A stretch of 64,000 nt of DNA, from the NCBI GenBank assembly GCA_040954595.2, contig CM082579.2, forward strand, positions 2,480,001 through 2,544,000. Reading direction: 5' to 3'. Made by a program: the position numbers and the translations under genes. Each line of letters opens with the position of its first letter. Within the stretch, counting starts at the first letter, position 1. The notes beneath the pieces were generated by a model. The model had not been told where the DNA came from, ran no database searches, and was given only the letters and a program-made list of their open reading frames with translations. The DNA is from Balanoglossus misakiensis (taxonomy: Eukaryota > Hemichordata). This document shows positions 38,801 through 52,000 of the stretch, one piece after another.

Positions 38801-41800
38801 ACATTCAACCTACCGAAGCCATAGACAGTCTTGATTCCACTGTCTATACCAAAGCATGACAGTCACATTTTTTTTCATCATGGTTGATAACACAGGTATA
38901 AAAGGCTGGTATCCTCTGAACATTCCGAATGTCGGCTGGGACAGTGCCACGCCCAAAGAATCCTCCTCAAAGGGAAATCCAAGCGCCAGTCAGATCTACA
39001 GCAGCAAGGGTCTGGAGAGAGTTGCTGGCGGTGTTGAGATAGCAATCAAGTTTGCACATCATGATGATCGAGACAGGGTGATCCATGCTGCTAGAGGAGT
39101 TGGATGGTCTCCAGATATGGATATAGAGGATTTTGATGATTTCATGGATGAGAAAGGTACAGTATGAATTATAAATGACTTGAGAAACGATGCATCTCAC
39201 TCCGGGAAGGTGATAAAATATTGATGTGTTGTCTTTAAAATCTTTTCAACCCACAGATGACGGTTCAACTGACTTTCAGTCAGAAGTTTCCATCAATCTG
39301 GACACAGCCTGGTTTCCCTTGAAGTCTGCATTGGTCAGTGGTCAAACACAGTTGGACAAATACACCAAAGCCTATGTCAGATATAAGTTCTATGATAGAG
39401 GTATGGAAATGTACTGAGGTTTACATGTACATATGTTTATACATGTACTTATTTTAGAATGTTAGTGTTATTATTTATTCTTCTACCACAATTGTATTCT
39501 TGGGTTTTCAGTGTGTATAAGTTCATAAGTATTATGCGCTGTGAAATTATTTTACATGCCATATAACTATTTTTTTTTGTCCATTTCAGCTGCCCTCTGC
39601 TCCAAACTGTGCTATTTAGACACCAATGAAGATGATTACATAGCTGCTGATTTGAAACATTCTCACAACTTTTACTGTCAACCAACTCAGCCTTTCTCAT
39701 GGTAGGTGATATATCTTCACAATAAACTCCATACAACATAGTTTTAGTTACATTGATTTCTGTCTTCAGTGCGACGTTTGACTATTACAGGTAGCATATA
39801 ACACTGACTTGTAAGTTTTCTTTGTATGTATTCTGTGCACAGGTACCTTAGGGAAGAAAGACTTGAAGTACAATTATGGGTCAGCTACAATGCAGACCCA
39901 TCTGGCAAGAAAGATGCCAGACCAAGGCATCGGGATAAACTCATTGGCTGCAGCTACATAGATATGACTGCATTGGCTGATAAGAGAAGACATCATCATA
40001 GGATAAGGTAGCCACTGAAGTTATTTCAACTTTCACTTCAAATGCGGTCGTGATTGCTAACATTATGGGATTGTACAGAATGACAAAAACTTTGGCAATG
40101 GAAGTACTTTATTCGTTTCATCTTGTCTTGTTTTTCCAGTGGTTTGTATCCGTTGTTTAAACCGGGATCTGTGGACATGGGCGGGGCCTGTATGAGGGTT
40201 CACATCAGCATGAAACCACACTCAGGGAGATACGATCCATCAAGGGTAAGGAAAATATTCAACAACTGTGAATTTTGCAGTATGAAAATAAGGGAGGAAT
40301 AGGCTGTTTGGATGAAATGTTTCTCATAATAAAACAAATACCATTCTGTTTTCTACGTGTGGCCACATTTCACGAACATCATTGTGTATTGTATAAGAGA
40401 AAGAAGAGTATCCTTTATCTTTTACCAGGATGAAGAAGACGAGATACAGATGAGTATCCATAGCAACAGTGTACACGGGAGAAGAGGACAGCGCATCAGC
40501 AGTGGTGAAGTTGCTGGATCCATGCGAGAGGAGTTGACGTCGGAAGAGATTGCAGCAAGAGAGAGGGAGATGGAAATTGAAAGAGAGAGAAAGAGACAAG
40601 AGGAAGAAGAGAGGGAGAGGAGGCGACCCATTGGTATGAAGATTTCTGTGGAAAGAGCCATGCATTTGCCACATGTAACAGATATGGGAAGGTGAGATTT
40701 TCATAATAATAAAATATGTAAGATTGAGTAAAGGTTTCAGAAGTACATGTAGGTGTATAATTTACAGGTGATGTGGGTACAGCTCCTCATAACCAAATCT
40801 ATGCAATTTTTTACACAGGTCTCAAGGGTGCAATCCAAACTGTTATGTAACATACCAGACGGGAGATGATCTGATTCACACATCAGTGGTGGAAAGCAAT
40901 GCTTGCCCTGTATGGGAACATGCAGAAGAGAGAAAACTAAGCAGAAATGACATTGAAAATAATGTAAGCCTTTTAAATATTTCTGTTGAAAGTATTGGAA
41001 TAGGTCTGTCAGTATTGTAAATATTTTGTTTTACTCTGTGTCTATCTTATGTCCATGCATGTATCCTTGTAATGGTCAAAATACTGTAATAAAAATTTGA
41101 TCATATCGTCTGATATTTTAATCTTTCATTTGCAGAGTTTGGTGTTCAAAGTTTGGCACAGGTCATCCAGCAAGTTGAAGAGCCAAAGCCCAGGTATGAG
41201 AATGCACACGTGGTCTGACATTCCAAGCCTAGTGCCTGGATTCACTCTTTTGAGTTACACTTGTGTGGTGAGTGTATGACATTCCTTGACATTCAATCCA
41301 TAGTTCGTAACTCCATGACTTCCTTATTTGTGATTTCAGACAAGACAAGTGACAGAGTCTTGGGTTTTGTCTCCGTTGACCTGGCACCGCTGCTGGCAGG
41401 ACTAAAACAGATATGTGGTTGGTACAACATCATGGATTTCACAGGTCAATGCCAAGGTCAAATCAAGGTACAGTAGAGTACTGAAAATTATCATCTTTAC
41501 GAATTGCACATTTTTGGGCATTGCACTCTTTGAGAGCAAGGAAGCTCTTGATCTTGCAGGTTTTAGAAACTCACATACATAATACTGGGATCTGCTATCA
41601 AAAGTACACTGTGATACCAAGTATATGGCTTCCCTGTGGATCATGCAGAATCATTGAATATAACAACTTTAAATATTTTTATTTCCTGATTACAGGTTGG
41701 CATATTGCCTTTAGAAAGTGTGTCACCTTTAAAGAAGAGAGAGAAACCAATCAGTGTGCCGGTAAGTAACTGACAGTATACCACATGTATATTTGAATGA

Positions 41801-44381
41801 TAAAACTGAACTCTGATGTGTCTTTGCTGTATGACTTGAACTGACATCTGCCTGTCTCGAAAAAATTGCAGTCGTCTCCAAGCACTTCTGCTAAATTTTC
41901 CACAAGTGCACGTTATGCAACATTCCCAAGCCATTTGGTGCAGTACCCGGAGCAGGCGGTCAGGATGGAGACCACGGAGCACAAACCCCCAGGACATTTC
42001 AAAGAACACTTCAATAATGTCAAGCGTTACCATGAGAACCTGCAGGAGCAGCGAAGAGAACACCGCCGAGAGTGGAAAGAGAGAGAGAACGGTGATGAGA
42101 TTCATCCTGCACCGGCCACCGGACTGGTGGCAGACTCGGCCTTGTCAACATCATTCTTGTTGTCAAATTTGAGGTAAGAATGAGAGAGTGAAACAATCTC
42201 TGCGTTACAGCCAGGAGTGGAAATTTAGCTCCAAGAAACAAGCAGAAATATTGGAACAAATGTACAGTTTGATGGTCAGGCAAAGTTACTAATATTTGAT
42301 GTAATGCACATTTTAGTTCAGTCTCCCATGTTGTGACACATTCTTTTTTTTTTTACATGTATTATTTCAACCTGCAGGAAACAAATGCAAGACTTGGATG
42401 ACATGCAGAGAACAATGCAAGAGAAGCTGAAAAGCTATGGTGACCCTTCACCTTCGACCTCTGAACTCTCCCATCACCCCAGCAGCAGCAGTGGTGTCAA
42501 TCGTGGCAACATCCTGCAAGGCGCCAGTTCACTTCCATCCAACCAAGACACTGTACAGCGGGAACTTCGAGAAAGGCCCCCACATGGTAGTTCCACTCTG
42601 CTCTCACACACCCTGCCTCAAGGTGATGTACCCCCGCCAGACATCGCAGAGTCTGATCAGAAGGGCTTGCGTCCGTCATCCTATTCCAATGAAGATGCAG
42701 AAAATCTCAACGACAGTGTTCCATTCAGCGAAGAGGACGGTGACAGTGAAGACACCGACGGCGGCGGTGATATGGTTATACCCAGAGCGCTCAATGACAT
42801 CTCCTCTCCAGACTTCAGTAACTTCTTGCCAGAATATTCCAGAGACAGACAGGCAGGTTTAGGGGGGACGTTCTCCAAACTCAGTCAGGTGCCGAGATTC
42901 GATGCAGTGGAGGAGACGCCATTGGATGACACTTTGTTTGATGGACTGAATTTGCCAAAGGATGGTGGACACCGAGACGGAAGGGATGGAGATATCTCTC
43001 CCTGGTCGACGCCCACGGGTGATGAATCTCCTACCAGGGTTTCAGATCAGCTGTCTTCCAGGGATGGAATCGTTGGCGATGACGATGATGGAGTTTCAGA
43101 AAGGAGCCCTCGGTTGTCTGTTTCCCATGACGATGAGCCTGGGAGCGAGGATGACCACAGGGTGACAGAACAGCATGATGGAAGAAGTGAACAGGACGGC
43201 TATGCAGGGGATCTGGACGACAGCCAACAGGATGTTGTGGCAAGCCCAGATGTACAAGTGTCGACACATGCTGCTGGGCAAGAAGATGATAGGCCATTGC
43301 ATACAGATGCACAACAAACTGAGGACCAACTGCCTAGTGGCTCAAGAGAGGGAGTTCATGAACACAGACAGTCATCAGATGATATATCCGGTGAAGAGAT
43401 TGTATTCCGGCCGAGGCAGAGTTCACAGGACAGTGAGTCTGAGGAAAGGGAAGCCCCGGAACAAGACGGCCAAGATGGCGACTGTGACAGTCATCCGGAA
43501 TCGGGATCACATCAAGATCCGACCCACACTGAGAGTAAAAGCACAGACAGCAATGATGCTGTGTCAAGTGGAAATGGCAGCAAACAGTCTGAGAGTGAAG
43601 ACTCTGTTGTGATCACACTAGATGCAGAGCAAGCTGAAAGGCAAGAGGAAACTCGTCAGGCTAAAGAAGAACCACAACAGTATCCTTTAATGACATAAAT
43701 GCACTGGATTGAATTCAAATGATATCATTCTATTGTAATAATCTGAAGGAAAAAATCAAACACCAGGCAACACAAAGTGAACAATAATAACATGTAGGTA
43801 GCTTGTTTCTCTTAACATAACTGCACTCAGACCAACAACATCAATCAGTGGGAACACTGAAGTTCCAAATTTCTTCCTACCACCTCAAGACTTGGAAGCC
43901 TCTATGAGAGCCCTACGTATGGCAACAGCTCTCTACCCAAAATCAGAAGCCAGGATACCAGCCTCAGATGAGGTAAGCGTCAAGCTAATAAATCATGCTG
44001 TGGCAGTTTGAACGGAGCCTATAAATTTCAAAATTCTTCCAAGGCGTTTATATTGCAATGTGCCAAATTGTATTGGGATAGATGGTTATAATTATTGATT
44101 TTCTACTGTTTTCATGACTTAGAAAATGGCCGCTCTACATTCACATATGGTATAATATGGTCTTTCTTTCTTTTCCCATTTAGAGTGATGAAAGATCACA
44201 ATACAAGTCGCAAACCAGACGGGAATACTCAGAAAGAGTTGGAACTGCAGCTGGCTATGGGAAAGAAAACGATGTACCCAGCATGTCCAGTGCCAGACAG
44301 GGTGCCAGACCGATGCCTACAGCTGAACAAACCAAAAGAATTGCCAAAATATTTTCTTCCAGATTTTCTGCAAAAGAATAG
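29854..44381 (+). CDS. C2CD3: C2 domain-containing protein 3 (centriole/cilium protein)
   Basis: Exons: 29854-29899, 30414-30588, 30701-30798, 30881-31075, 31249-31424, 31552-31702, 31862-32111, 32238-32412, 32529-32642, 32803-32895, 33083-33453, 33597-33715, 33855-33973, 34108-34320, 34464-34817, 35001-35133, 35293-35408, 35558-35659, 35753-35839, 35984-36088, 36277-36356, 36452-36513, 36611-36757, 36919-37047, 37189-37283, 37434-37574, 37716-37868, 38023-38127, 38269-38449, 38573-38707, 38896-39156, 39257-39400, 39590-39701, 39843-40007, 40140-40245, 40429-40691, 40819-40963, 41136-41193, 41340-41467, 41696-41761, 41872-42173, 42378-43679, 43831-43972, 44184-44381. All phases close, giving 2603 aa (human 2353). 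C2CD3 is needed at the distal centriole for elongation, distal appendages and ciliogenesis. The basic N terminus (GKKKVK) leads into [16 protein letters not shown], close to vertebrate C2CD3. C2-like segments cover about residues 30-170, 615-765, 885-1065, 1112-1285, 1285-1560, 1560-1736 and 1800-1956. A charged coiled-coil-like run ([17 protein letters not shown]) precedes the last one. Residues 2056-2490 are one large acidic, low-complexity exon, which explains the extra length. The C-terminal [15 protein letters not shown] motif matches vertebrates. Two introns are U12-type. Confidence 0.96.
30799..30880 (+). other. U12-type AT-AC intron in C2CD3
   Basis: The 82-base intron begins ATATCCTTT, carries the exact branch consensus TTCCTTAAC at 30864-30872, and ends AC. 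Splicing here restores [13 protein letters not shown], in frame and conserved. There is no usable GT-AG alternative. Confidence 0.93.
43680..43830 (+). other. U12-type GT-AG intron in C2CD3
   Basis: The donor is GTATCCTTT. A branch-like TCTCTTAAC lies at 43808-43816, about 15 bases before the CACTCAG acceptor. Reading through would end at a stop at 43696-43698. Splicing instead joins in frame to an exon encoding the conserved [15 protein letters not shown] segment. Confidence 0.85.
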
Positions 44382-44626
44382 ACTGTCTCTCAAGTACTTA
44401 TAATTTCCAAGAAAATTACCGAAAAATTTATCCAACCAGTAATCTATGGGTGGGTTAGTAAGTAACTACGCAGATAGGTAGTTACATGTAGGTACATGTA
44501 AGTAATATTTCTAAATTGATTGAATCAGAGTTGAAAATTCTGGTGTCACAGAAGTGGTGATGTGTATTTATTGCTTTGTGGTGATACAGAAAGAATCTCA
44601 GCCAGATACTGTTCTTGCTGACAACT
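44382..44626. other. Short convergent spacer, C2CD3 and MCT-like gene
   Basis: The two stop codons are 245 bp apart. The spacer contains repeated TACATGTA-type words and no coding signal. Confidence 0.6.
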
Positions 44627-46534
44627 TTACACGTTGTCAATAGCAACCTCTTCTGGGACCTCCCTCGATTTCCTGTGCTGTAACCACGCTAGCACCGCCA
44701 GCAGAGAGGCTGACACGGCGGCACAGGCAGCTGCTAGATAGAACGTCGTCTTCGTGTCGCCTGTGATGTCGTAGAGTTTGCCTAGAAACATTGAGCAACA
44801 CAGAGAGGCCAGTTATGACATTATACAACAACGAGGGATAGTAAAAGAGAATATCAAAATATATGACCAGGAAAAAGATGCGATTCCGGTGTGAACAATG
44901 TCGATGCTTTCTTGGGATACTTTTTGATGTCATATATACCTGTTAACGGAACTGACATCACAACTACCGCATCAAAGGCCAGTTCAACACCGAGGGCACT
45001 GGGAAGATTTTCCACACCAACAATCTGTCTCACATTTACGTGTTTCAGCGGACTTGTGATGCCCATGGAAAGTCCTATAGCCACACAAAGAGCAGCCGCG
45101 ATAGCATAGTGTTTAACGAAGGCCAGCGTCAGAATACAGACAGACAGGCAAGTTAGCACCACAACCGACAACGGCATAGCACCAATCACCTTCGAGTCAA
45201 CAAGAAACCCTTGTCCCAGTCGCCCAAAAGCTGATGCCCCTCCATAGAATGTCATCAGCGTTGCAGCTTGCATGCGCGGAATGCCTATTGCAACTGCATG
45301 CACAAATATCCATATGAAGCAAAACAGACGCGCGACACTATGCAGTATGCTTGACAGAATATAAACTGTGAAAAGCGGGTGTTTATGAAAAATATAAATT
45401 CCACACGAACGACTCAGTAATGAGCAGGCGTTATTTTCTTTGCTAGTTTTCTCCGTTTTTCGGCGTTGGGTGCTTTGCAAAGGCGTGATTATCGCAGCCG
45501 CAGCAACGAAGTTATTAGCAGCCAGCCCAGCCAAGACAAGAAAAGTTCCATGCCAACCGTAGTAGTCAATGAGGGCTTGCACAAGAGGTGGAAAGGTCGT
45601 TACTCCAACACTCGCTCCGAGTGCAGCAATGCCATTGGCTGTGGCGAAACGAGTCTTGAAGTGTTGAGCTACGACAGATGTCCCAGTAAGTAGCACCATG
45701 ACCAGTCCTATTGCTGAGAAAACCATAAATTTCATCAGTTATATAAATGTCGTTATATTGATGTCATTGACATTCATCCCAAGTATTGGTACCGATGCCT
45801 GTCTGTCTGTTTGTCAGTCGGTCGGTCAGTCTGTCTGTATGTCTGTCTGTACTGCAGACTATACCTGTCACGACCACAGGTCGGTGCGATGTGACGACAT
45901 GATGTTCATTTTGAAATCGGACCTACCGTGTAAGGCTCCAAATGTAAGGATTAAATGCTCTATTCTCTCAGCAAACGCTGATGTTACCATGGCAACTGAT
46001 ACAAGTGTCGCTCCAGCAGCTGTCATCTTTCGCCCTCCAAATTTTGATATCAGATAGCCAAAAAGCGGTGCTGTATTTAAGAGTTTCAAACAGGGTCATT
46101 TGGCAACCTACATGTATGTCGCTTGTTGAATGAAAAGAACAGCATACAAATGAAAGGTTATGAACAAGCCTTTCGCAACGGTGATTTGTGTCACTGGTTT
46201 TGGAACACGACCTTTTTTCTGGTCAAACAAACTTTCAGCGGTACTTGTCACAAGTCGCACGCATTTACGTCCCGGTTTAGTATATACATCCAGTCAGACA
46301 AGACTTACCTGTAGCAGCGCCAGCGAAGCCAACTAATGTAAACATCCACGAAATGGTTGTAACACTCTCTTCAAAGTAACGGTGAAATTCGACCATGAAG
46401 ACACCATTGGAAGCAGCAGTACCCGCAAAATAGCAGCGAGTGAAAAAGGTGCTTAACACAACTAACCATCCCCTGGGCGAAGCTATCTTCCGTCGCTGGG
46501 TAATGTTCTCTTCGTTAGACTTCGATGACGTCAT
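44627..46534 (-). CDS. Monocarboxylate transporter-like MFS protein (SLC16 type)
   Basis: Minus-strand exons: 46309-46534, 45927-46070, 44940-45713, 44627-44781, in frame, 432 aa. The N terminus (SPRGWLVVLSTFF) lies where MCTs carry the DGGWGWVV signature and keeps only part of it. SNGVFMVEFHRYFEES and ISWMFTLVGF match the MCT second-helix region. GYLISKFGGRKM is the MFS loop 2-3 motif. Helices continue through LVMVLLTGTSVVAQHF, a glycine-rich FGRLGQGFLVD, and a last helix at about 44690-44740. A short cytoplasmic loop (QSTQRRKTEKTSKE) separates the two halves. MCTs move lactate, pyruvate, thyroid hormone or aromatic amino acids with protons. The substrate here is not predictable, and the aspartate of the signature is missing. 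It is convergent with C2CD3. Confidence 0.87.
45799..45850. repeat. (CTGT)n-like microsatellite
   Basis: An imperfect run of CTGT units with interspersed TCGG units lies in the second intron of the MCT-like gene. Confidence 0.85.
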
Positions 46535-49098
46535 CGTGATTAACTGGAAAGGTTTTGATGGAATATCGTAACCGTAAATGTAGTGAGCAGTGAGCACGTC
46601 ACAATTCGCTCTCACAATCCTGTTATACGTACTAAAACCTATGACATTGCGCAACAATAAGTTTGCTGGCAGTATGCAGAAATATCGCAGAATAAATGTC
46701 AACAATTTCACATCGTGTAACTGTCAGGTCATCCAGTCATACAAAAGGCCTCACCATGCACAGGTGTAGTATCCCTTCTGGCGAGAGAAAAGATGACCAC
46801 GCCTCAGTTTCTTCGAAGCAATCGTGAACGCTCTAGCTGGTCAATGAAAATAATATATAAGAAAAATGGAATGCCATTCGAATGAACATTAGTTTTCGTC
46901 AGTAGAAAGTGCTATGTGGGCGTTTTGTTGTTGGGGTTTCTGCGACCTAAATTACAAGATGTCAGCTGGCTTGTCTTTATCTTCGACACAAAGGTGAAGG
47001 TCCGTTTGACCGTGACTAATCTGTCAGTAGACAAACTTACTTGCGCCGGAGAAAAAATAACATGGGTAGCCCTTTTGACTTCGGCAGATAAGACTTGAAA
47101 CATTCTATTTATATGTTAGATGTTTCGACTCAAGAATGATTTGTAAAAGTTTGCAAGCACAGGCGTAATATCTGCACTCTTAACTCACCTTCTTGCGAAG
47201 GGCAATGTTTTAACAATCTATTCAGATGTCGGTGTCGATGTCAACTGCCTTGTATGTGGACTTCGCACTTCTGATGACCATGTCAATAGGAAAGCGAACA
47301 GTAATAATCTACAGTGTAAGTTACATTCCAATGGAGGCACACTAGCGGACCATACCCTCCACTACTGTCAATGTCCCAGGGTACTGGTAACTAATGCGCG
47401 GTTGATAGTTAGTAAACATAACATAACCACTGTGTACTGTGTAGCATTCAATACCCAACTGTGCCTGACAAAGGTTAATATAGACCTGCAGTTGCAGTTA
47501 AGTTCTGGTATCTAACCCCGCTCTGCCACAGGATGGCACCGTTTATATACGTATACACATTCGCTCTGCTTCATATTCATCCGCGTATAGTGGATGTTGT
47601 GCTTGAGTAAAAATAATAAGAACTTAAAGTTTAGACACACTACGTCAATATTGACTCGAACGCATGACGTGCGGAACATTACACGCTAAACATAATATTT
47701 TCATCGGTGTGAAAATCAGAACCTGTAAAATGGCTGCCGGATACGACACTCGAGTCCAAAGAGGAAAACCTGATTAATACGATATTATACATCATTATAT
47801 AGTTAGTAGAAGAATACAAAACGATTTTAGGTGTTCAACCGCTTGTCTGTTAACACTAGATTCGCACGTGGCCTCCATATATTACAGCAAGAAATATTAA
47901 ATATTCATCCAGGAATTGCGTGACGGCGACTGAACAAATGCGGAGTGGTTGGTAATTAAATAAAAAAAGGCAATAATAACCCATTTAGCGTTCCCCTGGT
48001 AACAAATGTATTTCAGGTCAACAGGTGTCCATTTATTTCAAATTTGATTAGAGCGAAACCGAATCATTTTTGTAACATTATCTGGAAACTGTTATTCTCT
48101 ACTGGTTCTATGCTTACTATAAAATGGGTACAATGAAAAGATTTTTTTAATTTAGTCTCAGTTTGATATTTCCGTTACCATGAAATTAGGGCATGCATGG
48201 CAAATCATTCACTCTGCGCCTTCCTGAAATTATACAAGTTGAGAGACGGAAACAAACGTTGTTCAAATATTGATTTAAAGGGACAAAGTCTCTCTCTCGC
48301 TACCCCTTATTCCATTAATTATGTTTGATACAAGACACCGTTTATGTTATTCTACATGCGGATATATTGTGAATCAAAGTTCGACACTTCCATTCCGCCA
48401 AATTGAATAAACGTTGCAAAGTACTCGTGTCTTTCCGTCTAAATTAGATTTTCTGAGCACGTCTGCAATGTAATACAGTCGGACCGGGTGAAGACGAGAA
48501 TAAATTAAAAATAAAAATTTGATGAGCAGTTTTTGAAAAAAGAGAATACGCGGTCGCGAGATTTGAGGCATCAAAGATTTAGTTGTCAGTCAAGTTAGAA
48601 GCGACAGTTTGCATTGTAAAACTATTCAATCATTTGCACGCAAGCGAGCCGGTTGTCTTAAAATATTGAAGTTAACTCTATCTGCTTTACCTCTTGAACA
48701 CATCATTGATAATTAGAATTTCAGCGTTCACAAAACTTGGCGTGATTGAAATCCCCTGACCTACATGTGGATATATAGTGGACATCACGCTGCATACTGA
48801 GAATATCTTGACTGATTTAAAATGATGAATCGGGTAATCTTGTCTGGATTTGAAACAGTCGAACCCAATTACACACATATATTTTATCATCTATGAAGTA
48901 TCAGTGAACAGTTGAAACATCGCAGTGCCCTGCTAGTGTACCTAATTTGCTTCCAAGTCACGTGCTCACGTGTCATTTATACATAAAGCGACGCAGTGAA
49001 AGTTCTCGTTGTAGCCACTGGATCGACAACAGCGGCGAGTTTTTCCCTGTTGTTGTCGTACCGTTCGTGTTGGCTTGTTGATATATTCAGTCTGTGGG
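46535..49098. other. Intergenic region between divergent MCT-like and channel genes
   Basis: AT-rich sequence upstream of both genes. I see no coding exon, RNA gene or clear repeat. Confidence 0.5.
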
Positions 49099-52000
49099 AT
49101 GGAGAACGCACCGAGAGAATTTGCTCGTATCTGCGCGATTTCGATGTGCTTAGTTGGCCTGGCAACGGGATATCTGCAGCATCACAGGTATGTCTTTTTG
49201 CTTCTGTTAATATTTTCACGACCCGTGGCGATTAAACTGTTATGCGCAAAATTCTCAACAATAGCGATGCCCCACGGCGCGGGCAATAGCAAAAGCACGT
49301 TCAAACGGATTCTCGCACCATCAAATGACGCTCATTCTCGCAGCTGCGGAGTACCAAATTCTCGTACAAAGAAAAAAAAACGACTTCCAGTTGATTAATT
49401 GTATCTTTACAAGCAATAACCCTTGCGTGTTTTCCGTTTGTTTGTTTCCAAAAGTGCGTCTTTTAAGTTGTTTTCACTAAAAAGTGTAAGTATGTTTTGT
49501 TAGCAAGACTGTATCCGAGGAAACCCCATATAATAGATAATCCAATTTGAGACATCAACTTCGATAGATAGGCTCCTTAAGCTGCACTGACAAGCGGTGG
49601 GATGGGTTAACACAGAACATCGCTCAGTGTTCCATCTTCGTTGAGTTAAACTGCAAGGCTTGTGGCTGTCGTAGGCATCACGCTCGTTTTCATCATCAAT
49701 ACATCGTGTATTCTCTGGCGACAGTCAAAGCAAACTACCAGGAGTTTATTGACGTCCGTCTATTTTTTTTTATCAATTTATGCAATATCACAGAATATTC
49801 CATAGGTCGCCTGGAGCAGCTGTCAAGAGATCAATTAAAGTAACCAATCATGCCGCCTCGATCGTCTCTTCGAAGTATTTTGTCATTTTGATGGAAAGAG
49901 CAAATGTCAACACTCTGCCGTTTATCTTGTCATCCAAATACACGTGTTTTCGATTAATGTCAATAGACCGTAAGGAAAGTGCGATGAATCTTCGAGTGGG
50001 CTTAAAAAACTAACTATGTAAATTCCTCTTACATCGTAAGAGGGTGTAATCCGCAAGAACATGGAAATGTCAGCGTTTTAACCCACAAAGTGTTGCACAA
50101 TTTGCAGTCAGGGATTTTGAATTCCACACTTCTTTTGTACAGCAATCAGAGCGCTGATGCAAATGTCAGAGCGAACACTTAGATAGGTTAACAGTATAGA
50201 CACAATGAAACGTATGGTCTCTGTGTACATGCACAAAAGCACAGTCTGTCAAAAGCGAGGGCAATAATTTGCGAGCACCTCGGGCATTGGAAATATTTTT
50301 AACTTTTGGAGAAGTTTGAATGGTATAAGCTTGTTCAATCGCTGACCTAATATATTCTCGAATGATATCCCGGTGGTGACAATCGCAAGGGAGATCGGTT
50401 CCCATACTTGTTATAAGGAAAAGGGACACTTTTTCGAAATTCCATTTCTGTCATGCTATGGCTGTAACTTTTGCGATATCTCTAGATTTTGAGAATTGTG
50501 CGGTGTTTTTTTGGTCTAAATTTCTAATATATTTCGCAAAAGGGTGTGTTTTGATTGAAACGTCGTGGAAAATATGTACCTTAAAATTTTGCGGATCAAG
50601 GATGGATGCCCACTTTCTACCGCCGGGTCAGATTCGAATGACCAAAATATCTGGACGTGATTGGAATGATGTTTTGTGTACGCCATAAAATTCACACCTG
50701 CAAAGTACATATAGCAAAAAGAAAAACGACCGAATGGTTTCAGCCAAGTATCTTCCATCGGAAAATGTTTTGAACACATTTTGAGGTGTATTTTTATACA
50801 CGCCAACATGTTTTGAACACATTTTAACGTGTATTTTTAGTTTCATCCGCTGACTGTATGCTACAGTGCAATATTTCAGAACAGTGTCCCTCGTTGCATT
50901 GTACATTTCGACACTACTCATAAAATATAGGTTAAAAATAAATGTTAATATTCTTGCATGTTTATACAGTTCAACTTATGTTTAACCATATTCCATTGTT
51001 CTCAGATCTGACAGCCAATATATAGAAGATTGACATGTATCATTATTAACTCTGCGACACTATTTTCAATGTCACCCAAAATAGAAAACGGTCATAGTTA
51101 ATAATAGTGACATTGAACTTAAATTTAGATATTGATTTACTTCAAGTTGAAATATGCCTATTATTATCTCTGTGCAATTAAAATATTTTTATCATTAGGC
51201 CACACCCTGGGTTACTCAGCAACGTATGGTTAACTGATTGATGGAATGTTAGACTGCCATAATGCTTTACCATGAAATTCGTTCGATATTGTCTCGTGCA
51301 GCGGCATCACGTGGATGGTGAATGCATGAAATAGTCGATAAGTCATATCTGCTACTTATAAAAAAAACTACCGTCGGGACCTACATGGACGACAGTTTGT
51401 CGGTGGCTACTGACATCTGCCGCTCGAGGGCGCTCCCGTAGCGGTTTCTCCAGTCTACAGAGACACCGCGATATTCAAATCGTGAAAACTACGTCTGCCT
51501 CGTTTACTGCAGCTGCAAGAGACAACAAACGTTAGCGTCGTGTATTTGTTGTCAGATAGTGGTGGCAGAAAGACATAAAGGTAAATAACCGCGGAGTCTT
51601 TAGGGAAAACATCAGTTGATATCTTTATCGCCTGTGGGAAATAACTATCATGTCACTGATAAACAGAATGTAGACTTACGATATGTGACATATTTGCATA
51701 CAGATTGTCGGAAACGGTCGCTAAATACTTTCATAATTAATTAGACTGTAAACGAAAGTCTCGAGGTGACTTTCAAGACGTGTGGATTTCTCTGTATTAC
51801 CACAAATACACGACTTTATTTGGCTGTATATGTGTAGATTTGCAGTAATTACAGGCAAAAATACGGGTCAATACACTCTGTATTTAAGCCATTTCACGCA
51901 GTGTAGTTGTGCTGCATTTTATTTCAGAATAGGCCCATTGCAAGCAAACATTCTAATGGAAATTGAATACCCACGCACTTTATTAGTTAAAACTCCCAAT

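Noticed and set aside
43680-43698. TAA at 43696 as the C2CD3 stop codon
   Set aside because: It lies inside a U12-type intron. Conserved C-terminal sequence continues in frame at 43831.
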